Part shown: piece after piece, positions 46,692 through 55,506 of the stretch
Numbering within the stretch: the first letter of the stretch is position 1
Layout of the letters: every line of letters starts with the position of its first letter
Source of the DNA: an uncultured Bacteroidales bacterium
GTDB taxonomy: Bacteria; Bacteroidota; Bacteroidia; Bacteroidales; P3
Length of the DNA: 64,000 bases
Assembly: GCA_944320415.1 (NCBI GenBank)
Contig: CALUHJ010000015.1
Location: 49,495 to 113,494 of the forward strand
Reading direction: 5' to 3'
Translations under genes and position numbers: made by a program
The notes under the pieces: generated by a model
Told to the model about the DNA's origin: nothing
Database searches by the model: none
What the model saw: the letters and a program-made list of their open reading frames with translations, nothing else

Positions 46692-46788
46692 CACTCTGGA
46701 AACGAGTTTTGATTCCGTCCTTATGGAATTTGATTCGGTGAAAACGGATTCTGAAAGGAAAAAAATGAATTCTGAAAACATTATTTAT
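46692..46788 (+). repeat. Dispersed intergenic repeat, copy R5
   Basis: Contains TTTTGATTCCGT (as in R3), ATGGAATTTGATTC (46723-46736, as in R1) and TTCTGAAAGGAAAAAAATG (46749-46767, as in R3). It fills the whole gap between the DUF4159 gene and marC and links the R1 and R3 sequence types in one copy. Confidence 0.7.
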
Positions 46789-46799
46789 ACGATTGCATT

Positions 46800-47387
46800 A
46801 TGAATTTAGGCAGTTTCGATTTGAGAGAAGTGTTGACCGCATTCATGGTATTGTTTGCGGTGATAGACATAACGGGCTCTATTCCCATAATACTTGACCT
46901 TAAGGCCAAGGACGGCAAGGTTCATGCCGGCAAGGCGGCCTCCATTTCCCTTGCGCTCATGCTTCTGTTTCTGTTTCTGGGCGAGGCGCTGCTCAAGTTC
47001 TTCAACGTTGACATACCGTCCTTCGCCATTGCGGGAGCCGTAATACTCATAGCCCTTGCAATAGAAATGACCTTCAACATAACCATCTTCAAGAACGACT
47101 CCCCGGAGGGTTCCTCGACCATAGTGCCATTGGTGTTTCCCTTGATTGCGGGGGCGGGTACGCTGACCACATGCCTTTCGCTCAGGGCAGAATGCGCCAT
47201 GATAAACATAATACTGGCCATAGCCTTGAACATGCTCGTGGTCTATATCGTCATAAGGAAGGTGGGCCTTATGGAAAAACTGCTCGGCAAGGGCGGAATC
47301 TACATATTGAGGAAGTTTTTCGGCATTATACTGCTTGCAATGAGCGTAAAGCTTATCGCAACCAACATAACGGCCCTGATACCTTAG
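46800..47387 (+). CDS. MarC family integral membrane protein
   Basis: A 195-residue inner-membrane protein with six hydrophobic helices. FAVIDITGSIPIILDL, ITIFKNDSPEGSS and PLVFPLIAGAGTLTT are MarC (UPF0056) signatures. Once linked to multiple antibiotic resistance, the family has no settled function. The frame converges on the DUF3943 gene with 7 bases between. Confidence 0.9.
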   Translation: MNLGSFDLREVLTAFMVLFAVIDITGSIPIILDLKAKDGKVHAGKAASISLALMLLFLFLGEALLKFFNVDIPSFAIAGAVILIALAIEMTFNITIFKNDSPEGSSTIVPLVFPLIAGAGTLTTCLSLRAECAMINIILAIALNMLVVYIVIRKVGLMEKLLGKGGIYILRKFFGIILLAMSVKLIATNITALIP

Positions 47388-47394
47388 ACATCTC

Positions 47395-48912
47395 TTAAAG
47401 CACGCAGCCGAAAGTAATCATGAAATCCGTCGTCGAATAATCCACGTCGGGATAGTATTTGTATTGGGTAACTCTCAGGAAGTGGCGGTTGACAATCGAT
47501 ATCTTCCACTTTTTGCCTGAATGATATGTTATGTAAGGGGACAGGACGGTAAGGTGTGAATGTCCTTCATCACCCTGCGTACTGTTGAAACCTTTCTGCG
47601 AGGTGCTTTTCCATGTGTATATGTGGTAGTGTTCGCCGCTCAGGTCTATGCTCCATCTTTTGTTGAAGGTTATTCCGGCATAGGTCTTGACGCTGTATCC
47701 GCTGCCCATGTTGTAGTCCCTTTCGTTGTCGTAGAAATGATCCGTTATCGCGCCGCCGAGTATTATGCCGTTGACGTAAGCCGTAGCCCTCAGCTGCAAA
47801 CCGTCCTTCAACACATCGTAGTCCCTTCCGAAAAGCATGCCCAGTCCGTAGGCCGCCGCCTCCGAAATCCTGTAAGGTGCCACCAGATCACCCTCGGCGT
47901 TTTCTATTTGCGAGTTGTAGAAGTCGAAATGCTGGAATGCCCCGAAGGTAAGGGTATATTTGTCGTTGTGGTTTATGTTCTTCGCCCACAATACTCCCGT
48001 TGCGTTTACCTGAGTCACTATCGGCTGATGAGAGAAGAACTCGAACTCACACTTTAGCGTGAACCATTCGAACGGTTTGTAATAATCGTAATACGATTGG
48101 GAGAATCTTTCCCCGTATATCAGGTTAAGTCCCAGTGCCGCACTGAATTCCCCGTCTCTGGAACGTCCGTACTCCGAGAGGAATCTTGCTCCGAGCGTAG
48201 GGGAAAACAATATGGGAGCATGGCTTATTGCACGGCCTTTGGTCGTTTCCCTTTTCCAGCTCTGCTTGTTTATCAGACGGTTAAAGCCTCTTACCGGTGA
48301 TATGCAGGCTACGCCGAACTCTCTGAAAAATCTTTCCCATCCGGTAGCAGTATTGTCAATCAACAGGTCGGACAGACGGAAAGTTATTTCACCCAGACAT
48401 ATTCCACCTATGGTTGTGGTGTACAGATCATTCAACGAAGGCAGTTCGTTTTCCATGAAGTATTCCCACATGAGACTGCCTGCAAATACATAAGGGGAAG
48501 ACTGCCAGAAGTTGAGTCCGTTGGAACGGGCTGCATTGAAATAAAGGTTTCCCTGATAGGGATGCCCGAGCAGGTTTGTCGAGAACTTGTCCGTATCCCA
48601 TACCGGCCAATAGGACAGATTCCTTTTGAAGGAATGGATGTCTATGTATGCGAAATCGGCATCCATTATGAAATAGTTGAATCCCCATACGACAATATTT
48701 GACAGGAATACTTCACCTGCGGCAAGCCATGGCCTTTTTTTCTGGAAGGAAACAATGTCCTCTTCCGCTGTGTGGAGGACATCCGTTGCCCTTGTCAGCA
48801 TGATGTTTTCATTTGTGCAGGGAAAAAGTGGGTCCTGCCTGAAAAAAGCTGTCTGTGCCTTCGTACCGAACGACAGGAACACAAACGTCAAAACGTATAA
48901 TATTTTTCTCAA
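47395..48912 (-). CDS. DUF3943 outer-membrane-associated protein
   Basis: A 505-residue exported protein (signal peptide ending in GTKAQ). DTDKFSTNLLGHPYQGNLYF, ARSNGLNFWQSSPYVFAGSL and WEYFMENELPSLNDL are the DUF3943 core (about 100-215). The C-terminal half consists of amphipathic strands and ends in an aromatic strand (MITFGCVL), suggesting a beta-barrel. Role unknown. Confidence 0.82.
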   Translation of the reverse strand: MRKILYVLTFVFLSFGTKAQTAFFRQDPLFPCTNENIMLTRATDVLHTAEEDIVSFQKKRPWLAAGEVFLSNIVVWGFNYFIMDADFAYIDIHSFKRNLSYWPVWDTDKFSTNLLGHPYQGNLYFNAARSNGLNFWQSSPYVFAGSLMWEYFMENELPSLNDLYTTTIGGICLGEITFRLSDLLIDNTATGWERFFREFGVACISPVRGFNRLINKQSWKRETTKGRAISHAPILFSPTLGARFLSEYGRSRDGEFSAALGLNLIYGERFSQSYYDYYKPFEWFTLKCEFEFFSHQPIVTQVNATGVLWAKNINHNDKYTLTFGAFQHFDFYNSQIENAEGDLVAPYRISEAAAYGLGMLFGRDYDVLKDGLQLRATAYVNGIILGGAITDHFYDNERDYNMGSGYSVKTYAGITFNKRWSIDLSGEHYHIYTWKSTSQKGFNSTQGDEGHSHLTVLSPYITYHSGKKWKISIVNRHFLRVTQYKYYPDVDYSTTDFMITFGCVL

Positions 48913-48932
48913 TCTGTTAAGTTTTGTTTATG

Positions 48933-49346
48933 CTATAAATAATAGTAAGACGATACTATCACACACTGAAGGACCAGTATTGCGAAAGCTATTTCCTTCG
49001 GTTTTCTTTGCTTTATCGCCAATGCCACGTAAACCCATACGAGCACTGCGGCAACAAGACTTATTATTTGTTTGCCGGAATAATCACCCAAAGCAAAGAC
49101 GAATGATATGGCGATAATAAATTTGAACAAGGTGAGAAACAGAATCACGGGCAACGAAATCACATTTCCGGTTTTTTCGCCCTCCTTGTATTCGCTTATG
49201 GAGTTTAAGATGATGAGCAAAGACAAGACTGACACGGACAAGACACCCAAACCCGCATGATTGGTCAGCGAAAACGCCAATGCCACAAAAAACAACCCGA
49301 ACCAAAAAATGCTTTCTACAAGCATGCTGTGTTTGCGTGCTCTCAT
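48933..49346 (-). CDS. Small four-helix membrane protein, unknown function
   Basis: A 137-residue protein with four predicted membrane helices (about 10-30, 33-50, 63-87, 90-107) plus a hydrophobic C-terminus; the loop ISEYKEGEKTG is charged. No family is recognised. Its only supports are length, a clean ATG and normal host codon use. It sits 20 bases upstream of the DUF3943 gene on the same strand and 31 bases downstream of the gdhA terminator. Confidence 0.55.
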   Translation of the reverse strand: MRARKHSMLVESIFWFGLFFVALAFSLTNHAGLGVLSVSVLSLLIILNSISEYKEGEKTGNVISLPVILFLTLFKFIIAISFVFALGDYSGKQIISLVAAVLVWVYVALAIKQRKPKEIAFAILVLQCVIVSSYYYL

Positions 49347-49377
49347 GATACTATCTTTTTAAATTATTATTCCGATA

Positions 49378-49426
49378 GACAAAAAAAAACTGAACGGGCA
49401 GCGTGTAAGCATTACCCGCTCAGTTT
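49378..49426 (-). terminator. Intrinsic terminator of gdhA
   Basis: Reading the minus strand, AAACTGAGCGGG (49426-49415) pairs with CCCGTTCAGTTT (49398-49387) with one G-U pair, then a T-run (49389-49381). Confidence 0.88.
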
Positions 49427-49434
49427 ATTTTGTT

Positions 49435-50772
49435 TTAGCAAACACCAAGTTCGATCATAGAATCTGCAACCTTGATGAAGCCTGCTATGTTAGCACCCTT
49501 TACATAGTTGATGTAACCGTCCTTTTCCGTACCGTATTTTACACAGTTTGCGTGGATGGAATCCATCATGTTGTGCAATCTCTGGTCAACCTCTTCGCCT
49601 GTCCAACCGATGTGACCTGCGTTCTGGCTCATCTCCAATCCGGATACGCCTACACCACCTGCATTGGCAGCCTTGCCTGGAGCAAAGATAACCTTTGCCT
49701 TCTGCAATTCGTGGATAGCCTCAGCAGTACATCCCATGTTGGATACCTCACAAACCAAGGTAACTCCGTTAGCTATCAATTGCTTTGCATCGTCTGCGTT
49801 CAACTCGTTCTGGATAGCGCATGGCATTGCAATGTCAACCTTTGCTTCCCAAGGCTTCTTGCCTGCTATGAACTTGGATTCAGGGAACTTGTCTGCGAAA
49901 GGTTTTACAACGTTGTTGTTGGAAGCTCTCAACTCCAACATGTAAGCTATCTTGTCAGCGTTCATTCCGGTCTCATCCAATATGTAGCCGTCAGGACCTG
50001 AGATACAAACAACCTTTGCTCCCAATTCGGTAGCCTTGGTAACAGCACCCCATGCAACGTTACCAAATCCGGATATTGCTATTCTCTTGCCCTTCAACTC
50101 CATGCCGTGCTTTTTCAACATGTTGTTCACAAAGTAAACACCGCCGAATCCGGTAGCCTCAGGACGAAGTATGGAACCACCCCAGCCTGCGCCTTTTCCG
50201 GTCAACACACCTGTGTTTTCTCTTGCAAGTTTCTTGTACATACCGTACAAATATCCTATTTCTCTTCCACCTACTCCTATGTCACCGGCAGGAACGTCAG
50301 TGTCAGGTCCTATATATTTGTACAACTCCGTCATAAATGCCTGACAGAATCTCATTATCTCGTTGTCTGATTTTCCCTTAGGGTCGAAGTCAGAACCTCC
50401 CTTGCCGCCGCCCATAGGCAAAGTGGTCAAGGAGTTTTTGAACGTTTGTTCAAATCCCAAGAACTTCAAGGTATCCAAAGTTACATTAGGAGCAAAACGC
50501 AAACCTCCCTTGTAAGGTCCTATGGCGTTGTTGAACTGTACTCTGAATCCTCTGTTTACCTGGATTTCACCCTTGTCGTCAACCCATTCCACCTTGAACT
50601 GGAATATTCTGTCGGGTTCTACCATTCTTTCGATAATCTTGTGGTTATCGTACTTAGGGTGTTCAGCAACATATTCTTGGATAGTCTCCAATACTTCAGT
50701 CACTGCCTGCAAGAACAATGGTTGTCCAGGGTTCTTTGCTTCTACGTCTGCTAAAATCTTTTTTACATCCAT
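49435..50772 (-). CDS. gdhA: NADP-type glutamate dehydrogenase
   Basis: A 445-residue hexameric-type glutamate dehydrogenase joining ammonia to 2-oxoglutarate. GPYKGGLRFAP and MGGGKGGSDFDPKGKS hold the substrate lysines; the catalytic DVPAGDIGVGGREIGY and the nucleotide fold SGFGNVAWGAV follow. Codon use is unusually rich in pyrimidine-ending codons compared with neighbours, as expected for a highly expressed gene. Monocistronic, divergent from murF-alr. Confidence 0.97.
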   Translation of the reverse strand: MDVKKILADVEAKNPGQPLFLQAVTEVLETIQEYVAEHPKYDNHKIIERMVEPDRIFQFKVEWVDDKGEIQVNRGFRVQFNNAIGPYKGGLRFAPNVTLDTLKFLGFEQTFKNSLTTLPMGGGKGGSDFDPKGKSDNEIMRFCQAFMTELYKYIGPDTDVPAGDIGVGGREIGYLYGMYKKLARENTGVLTGKGAGWGGSILRPEATGFGGVYFVNNMLKKHGMELKGKRIAISGFGNVAWGAVTKATELGAKVVCISGPDGYILDETGMNADKIAYMLELRASNNNVVKPFADKFPESKFIAGKKPWEAKVDIAMPCAIQNELNADDAKQLIANGVTLVCEVSNMGCTAEAIHELQKAKVIFAPGKAANAGGVGVSGLEMSQNAGHIGWTGEEVDQRLHNMMDSIHANCVKYGTEKDGYINYVKGANIAGFIKVADSMIELGVC

Positions 50773-50825
50773 GATATTATGTTTTTTAAACGTTTTTCAA
50801 GCCGGCATACCGCCGTTTGTGGGGG

Positions 50826-50833
50826 CAAAGTTA
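50826..50833 (-). promoter_or_regulatory. -7 box of gdhA
   Basis: Reverse complement TAACTTTG, 53 bases before the start codon at 50772; -33 not clear. Confidence 0.45.
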
Positions 50834-50930
50834 GATACTATTCTTTAATTAGGAAAATATTTTTGCAAAAATCTTATTCCGCATTTTTTTCGGAAGATGT
50901 TTTTTCAGCGTTTTTTTTGATACCTTTGCA

Positions 50931-50938
50931 AAAAACTC
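50931..50938 (+). promoter_or_regulatory. -7 box of murF-alr
   Basis: TACCTTTG, 6 bases before the start codon at 50945. The short distance would give a leaderless or nearly leaderless mRNA, or the true start is slightly downstream. Confidence 0.45.
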
Positions 50939-50944
50939 CAAGAG

Positions 50945-53344
50945 ATGATTCTGAGCCTGAAAAAACTTGCAGACGTATGCCATGCGCAATGTCTTTGTTC
51001 CGGTGAAATGAAACTTGATTCCGCAATTTTGTCTTCTGAAATAAAATTTCTGCTTTTTGATTCCAGAAAACTCAATGTTCCCGAACAGACCGTGTTCTTC
51101 GCAATAAGGACCTCCAACAACGACGGACACAGATATATTGAACAGCTTTATGACAAGGGCGTAAGGTTTTTCGTGTGCGAGCAAAGACCGGAACGTCTCT
51201 TGAACCATGCAGTGTATCTTCTGGTGGACAGTTCGGTCAGGGCATTGCAAAGGTTGGGAAAGTACGCGAGGGATGCCTTTGGCAAGCCCGTGGTTGCGAT
51301 AACCGGTTCAAACGGCAAGACAATAGTCAAGGAATGGATGGTGCAGTTGATTGCCGATGACAGAAAGGTGTGTTATTCGGCACGCAGCTACAATTCGCAG
51401 ATAGGAGTGGCCGTATCCTTGTGGCAACTGGACTCTTCCTTCGATTTCGGTATATTCGAGGCCGGAATATCCATGCCGGGTGAAATGGAAAGCCTTCATG
51501 AAATGATACGGCCCGATTTGGGCATATTCACAAACATAGGTCTTGCCCATCAGGCCAATTTCTCGAGCATGGAGGAGAAGATAAATGAGAAACTGAAACT
51601 GTTTTCAGGCTGCAGGAAACTCATCTGTTCAAGGGACAATCCTTTTTTGTTTTCAAGGGTAGAACGCTGGTGCAACTCCAATGGCGTGGAGCTTGTGAGC
51701 TATTCTTCCGCGGAGGTGTGCAGACGGTTGGAGGCGGGCTTTACCGACAGGGTCAGCATGGAAAATGCGGCTTCGGCATACGTTGCCGCCGTCGAAATGG
51801 GCATGGATTCCGAGGTGCTCAAACAAAGGGTCGGTTCGCTCACCGCACTGGAGATGCGTCTTGAGAGAAAGGAAGGGCTCGGCGGCTCGGTAATCATAAA
51901 CGACAGCTATTGCTTCGACCTCACTTCCCTTGAGACCGCATTGGATTATCTGAACCGTCAGGACAAGTCTCTCGGCAGGGTTGCCATCCTTTCGCAGATG
52001 GGAGAGAATCAGGACGGCAGGGACAAGTTCGGCATGATAAGTTCGCTCTTGCAGAGCAAGAATGTGGAAAAACTCCATGCGATAGGCGGCGGATTCATCT
52101 CAAACAGAGACCTTTTCAGGCCCGACACCTCGTTTTACGACAGTGTGGAGGATTTCATCGACAGGTGTTCTTTGGGAGATTTCTATTCGAAGGCGGTGCT
52201 TATCAAGGGGGCGAGATGTTTCAACATGGAGAGGATTTCGAGCCTTTTGGAGGCCAAATCCCATCAGACCGTTCTGGAGGTGAACCTCAGTGCTTTGGCC
52301 GACAACGTAAAATATTTCAGGTCGTTTCTAAAACCTCAGACCCTTGTCATGGCGATGGTCAAGGCTTCGAGCTACGGATGCGGAGGCTTTGAGGTGGCGC
52401 AGGCACTGGAGCAGAACCGCCTTGCGGACTATCTCACCGTTGCCTTTACGGATGAGGCGGTGCTTTTGAGAAACAACGGCATCACCTTGCCCATAGTTGT
52501 GGTCACTCCCGAAAAGGAGGCCTTGGAAAAGATGATAGAGTACGGTCTTGAACCGGTCGTTCACAATTTCGACACCCTTTCCATGGTTGCGGACAGCGGA
52601 CTGAAGATACACATCAAATTGGACACGGGAATGCATCGTCTGGGTTTTGAAGAGCGGGAAATGGATGCCTTGACTGACTTTTTGAAAAGCCGTCCGAACC
52701 TGCGGATAGCTTCTGTGTTTTCGCATTTTGCATGTGCGGATGCTCCAGAGGAGGACCCTTTCACCATGAAACAGCTGGAGCGGTTCGAGTCCTTGAGCAA
52801 AAGGATACTGTCCTTGCGGGATTACAAGATATTGCGCCATATATGCAATTCGGCTGCAACGGCCCGTTTTCCGCAGGCTCATTACGACATGGTGCGTCTC
52901 GGGGTCGGCATGTACGGCATAGGCTACGATTCAGCCTTCGGCAAGCATCTGCGCTATGTCCACAGGCTTCAGAGCCGTCTTAGCGAGATAAGGACGATAG
53001 AAAAGGGAGAGTCGGTAAGCTACATGCGCAGGTTTACCGCCGGAAGAACCACCCGTATAGGAGTCATCCCCATAGGATATGCCGACGGTCTGAACAGACA
53101 TCTGTCCGAGAGGGGTTTCAAGGTATGGCTCAACGGCAGCATGGTTCCGATAGTGGGCAGTATATGCATGGACATGTGCATGCTCGATTTGGGAGACCTT
53201 GAGGCAAGGGTAGGGGACAGAGTGGTGGTATTCGGTGAGGAAAACCCTGTGGAGAACATGGCGGAGGCTCTCGATACGATACCTTATGAGATATTCACCT
53301 CCGTATCGCAAAGAATCAAGAGGGTGTATTATCACGAGAGTTAG
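50945..53344 (+). CDS. murF-alr: Fusion of MurF ligase and alanine racemase
   Basis: A 799-residue bifunctional protein known in Bacteroidota. Residues 1 to about 435 are MurF, adding D-Ala-D-Ala to UDP-MurNAc-tripeptide, with the ATP loop GSNGKT at 121-126. From about 440 is a fold-type III alanine racemase: PLP lysine K473 (MVKASSYG), catalytic Tyr693 (SVSYMRR) and the IGVIPIGYADGLNR strand. The two steps make and use D-Ala in the peptidoglycan pathway. The last 103 codons (from Phe697), the stop and 6 further bases are duplicated at 55153-55470. The copy here is intact and should be functional. Confidence 0.96.
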   Translation: MILSLKKLADVCHAQCLCSGEMKLDSAILSSEIKFLLFDSRKLNVPEQTVFFAIRTSNNDGHRYIEQLYDKGVRFFVCEQRPERLLNHAVYLLVDSSVRALQRLGKYARDAFGKPVVAITGSNGKTIVKEWMVQLIADDRKVCYSARSYNSQIGVAVSLWQLDSSFDFGIFEAGISMPGEMESLHEMIRPDLGIFTNIGLAHQANFSSMEEKINEKLKLFSGCRKLICSRDNPFLFSRVERWCNSNGVELVSYSSAEVCRRLEAGFTDRVSMENAASAYVAAVEMGMDSEVLKQRVGSLTALEMRLERKEGLGGSVIINDSYCFDLTSLETALDYLNRQDKSLGRVAILSQMGENQDGRDKFGMISSLLQSKNVEKLHAIGGGFISNRDLFRPDTSFYDSVEDFIDRCSLGDFYSKAVLIKGARCFNMERISSLLEAKSHQTVLEVNLSALADNVKYFRSFLKPQTLVMAMVKASSYGCGGFEVAQALEQNRLADYLTVAFTDEAVLLRNNGITLPIVVVTPEKEALEKMIEYGLEPVVHNFDTLSMVADSGLKIHIKLDTGMHRLGFEEREMDALTDFLKSRPNLRIASVFSHFACADAPEEDPFTMKQLERFESLSKRILSLRDYKILRHICNSAATARFPQAHYDMVRLGVGMYGIGYDSAFGKHLRYVHRLQSRLSEIRTIEKGESVSYMRRFTAGRTTRIGVIPIGYADGLNRHLSERGFKVWLNGSMVPIVGSICMDMCMLDLGDLEARVGDRVVVFGEENPVENMAEALDTIPYEIFTSVSQRIKRVYYHES

Positions 53345-53350
53345 ATGTGG
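53033..53350 (+). repeat. Direct repeat, left copy (3' end of murF-alr)
   Basis: 318 bases identical to 55153-55470 except at 53242 (A versus G) and 53308 (G versus A). It runs from the first base of codon 697 to 6 bases past the stop. Offset between copies is exactly 2120. Confidence 0.98.
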
Positions 53351-53601
53351 TGAGACTTAAGTTCAAGTTGATAATGCAAGGGCGAGAATATTGAGAAGAA
53401 TGGAAATGGCAACAAACATAAAGATTATAGGCGTAACAGACTTATCTTTGCAAAATAATGGCATAAAGATATGCTTATTTTGTAATAATGATATATTTGG
53501 TTGATAGTCAATATATTGCTTGTTCCGAATAACAAAGAATACATGGTTGAATTGTACTATTTCAGTGTTAATCGGCAACAAAAGGAACAAAAAATCAAGA
53601 A
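53351..53601 (+). other. AT-rich leader of the inserted ATPase unit
   Basis: About 250 bases without a convincing gene. Two possible -7 boxes are present: TATCTTTG (53443-53450) and TATATTTG (53492-53499), neither with a good -33. A 34-codon frame (53400-53504) is open but unsupported. Base composition is clearly more AT-rich than the murF-alr side, marking the edge of foreign DNA at 53350/53351. Confidence 0.5.
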
Positions 53602-55065
53602 ATGATACTGACAGATTTATTACGCAAACAGATAAAAAACAAGTTGCAAATGGATAATCCATGGTGGCAAACCGGAAAGATATTTGAAGACTTTTCAAGT
53701 ATGAGCCGTCGTTTGTATTTTAAAGTATTTTATCCATTGGTGACAGATTTAAGTATCAGGAGAACGATTATCCTGATGGGGCCTCGTCGTGTCGGTAAAA
53801 GTGTGATGCTATATCATACAATAGAACAATTGATTAAAGATGGAGTAAATCCCAAGAATATCATTTATGCGTCTATAGACACGCCTCTGTATAGCGGTAT
53901 AGCATTGGAAGATCTGTTCTCCTTGGCATTAGAGTCTGTGGAAGATTGCAATGCAAGCGAACCGTATTATATTTTTTTCGATGAGATTCAATATCTGAAA
54001 GATTGGGAACAGCATTTGAAGCATCTGACCGACACATACAGAAGTTGCAGATTTGTTGCGTCGGGGTCGGCTGCCGCTGCTCTAAAGAAGAAAAGCGATG
54101 AGAGTGGTGCTGGAAGATTTACCGATTTTATGCTTCCGCCACTTACCTTTGCCGAATTTGTGAATCTAAAAGGACATCAGTCTTTGGTAAAAAGCCGGTT
54201 AATTCATTGGGAAGGGCATGAAACAAAAATAAGCAATGTCGAAAATCTGGAGGATTTTAATAAACTTTTTCTTGAATATATAAACTATGGAGGTTATCCT
54301 GAGGTAGCTTTCTCCAAAACTATTCAGGCAAATCCGGGACAGTTTATTCGTCATGACATTATTGATAAGGTATTGTTGCGTGACTTGCCAAGCCTGTATG
54401 GAATACATGATGTACAGGAATTGAACACCTTGTTTACCGTTATTGCATACCGCTCTGGTGAAGAGTTTAGCTTGGAGAATCTGAGTAAGGAATCGGGTGT
54501 TAAGAAAGATACTATCAAAAAGTATATTGAATATTTGGAAGCAGCATTCCTTATTCGTGTGGTACATAAGGTCAATGAAAATGCGAGACATTTTCAACGT
54601 ACTACAAGTTTCAAAATATACCTTACCAATCCATCGCTAAGATGCGCTCTTTTTCAACCGCTTCAACCTGAAGATGCTGAAATGGGCAATATGGTAGAAA
54701 CAACCATTTTTGCACAATGGATACAGCGTCCGGCAAGTCAAGTGTATTATGCAAACTGGAAATTAGGAAGGAATAATAATGGCGAAGTAGATTTGGTTGG
54801 TTTGAATGTCGTCACACAAAAACCTCTTTGGGCTGTAGAAATAAAATGGACAGACCGATTCTATGAACGACCTGAAGAGTTAGAATCATTGAAAGCGTTT
54901 ATGTCTAACAACCATCTTAATATGGCATTAGTGACTAGTAAAACAAAGTTTGGAAATAAAATATTCTCAGCAGGAAACTTACTTTTTGTACCATCATCGT
55001 TATATGCCTATGAAGTCGGTAGAAATACATTTGACCAAAGGAAAACAGATTTTGGTATCTGGTAG
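53602..55065 (+). CDS. AAA ATPase with C-terminal DUF4143 (PD-(D/E)XK-like) domain
   Basis: A 487-residue P-loop ATPase. The Walker A loop GPRRVGKS is at residues 60-67 and Walker B YIFFDEIQYL near 123-132; VASGSAAAALKKK is the sensor-1 region. A winged-helix-like part follows (LENLSKESGVKKDTIKKYIE). The C-terminal domain shows GEVDLVG ... LWAVEIKW, the D...ExK spacing of PD-(D/E)XK nucleases. Such ATPases are abundant in Bacteroidota and archaea, with no settled function. The gene lies alone between two copies of the alr 3' end and is AT-rich. Confidence 0.85.
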   Translation: MILTDLLRKQIKNKLQMDNPWWQTGKIFEDFSSMSRRLYFKVFYPLVTDLSIRRTIILMGPRRVGKSVMLYHTIEQLIKDGVNPKNIIYASIDTPLYSGIALEDLFSLALESVEDCNASEPYYIFFDEIQYLKDWEQHLKHLTDTYRSCRFVASGSAAAALKKKSDESGAGRFTDFMLPPLTFAEFVNLKGHQSLVKSRLIHWEGHETKISNVENLEDFNKLFLEYINYGGYPEVAFSKTIQANPGQFIRHDIIDKVLLRDLPSLYGIHDVQELNTLFTVIAYRSGEEFSLENLSKESGVKKDTIKKYIEYLEAAFLIRVVHKVNENARHFQRTTSFKIYLTNPSLRCALFQPLQPEDAEMGNMVETTIFAQWIQRPASQVYYANWKLGRNNNGEVDLVGLNVVTQKPLWAVEIKWTDRFYERPEELESLKAFMSNNHLNMALVTSKTKFGNKIFSAGNLLFVPSSLYAYEVGRNTFDQRKTDFGIW

Positions 55066-55092
55066 TTTATGTTTATAATATTCGTTGGATAG

Positions 55093-55464
55093 GTGGAAAT
55101 TAAAAGAAATGACAGGACAAATAAAAGACAGGTTGCAGAACACGGAGAGGTCTTTACCGCCGGAAGAACCACCCGTATAGGAGTCATCCCCATAGGATAT
55201 GCCGACGGTCTGAACAGACATCTGTCCGAGAGGGGTTTCAAGGTATGGCTCAACGGCAGCATGGTTCCGATAGTGGGCAGTATATGCATGGACATGTGCA
55301 TGCTCGATTTGGGAGACCTTGAGGCAAGGGTAGGGGACAGAGTGGTGGTATTCGGTGAGGAGAACCCTGTGGAGAACATGGCGGAGGCTCTCGATACGAT
55401 ACCTTATGAGATATTCACCTCCGTATCACAAAGAATCAAGAGGGTGTATTATCACGAGAGTTAG
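55093..55464 (+). pseudogene. Duplicated C-terminal fragment of alanine racemase
   Basis: A 123-codon frame. The first 20 codons come from unrelated DNA (GTG start, no visible ribosome site); the rest equals residues 697-799 of MurF-Alr, protein-identical. It lacks the PLP lysine and the catalytic Tyr693, which lies four residues before the repeat, so it cannot be a working racemase. It is best read as the leftover of an insertion at the alr 3' end. Confidence 0.9.
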
Positions 55465-55470
55465 ATGTGG
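55153..55470 (+). repeat. Direct repeat, right copy (3' end of alr)
   Basis: Partner of 53033-53350. Beyond 55470 the sequences part (ggagaaattc against tgagacttaa). Both differences from the left copy are silent third-position changes. Confidence 0.98.
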
Positions 55471-55506
55471 GGAGAAATTCATACTACTTATTAAACAGGG
55501 AGTAAC

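Noticed and set aside
53400..53504. 34-codon plus-strand frame in the ATPase leader
   Set aside because: Short, no homology recognised, and a possible -7 box lies within it.
21777..53578. GTGTTAATCGGCAA shared at 21777-21790 and 53565-53578, considered as an insertion target site
   Set aside because: Some shared 14-mers are expected by chance in 64 kb on two strands, and flanks do not match.
53363..53698. Minus-strand frame of 111 codons with a hydrophobic end, across the left edge of the ATPase unit
   Set aside because: It overlaps the start of the ATPase gene on the other strand, matches no family I know, and the hydrophobic look follows from AT-rich DNA.
53345..55506. Insertion sequence around the ATPase gene
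   Set aside because: No transposase, no terminal inverted repeats and no short target duplication; the only duplication is the 318-base alr segment.
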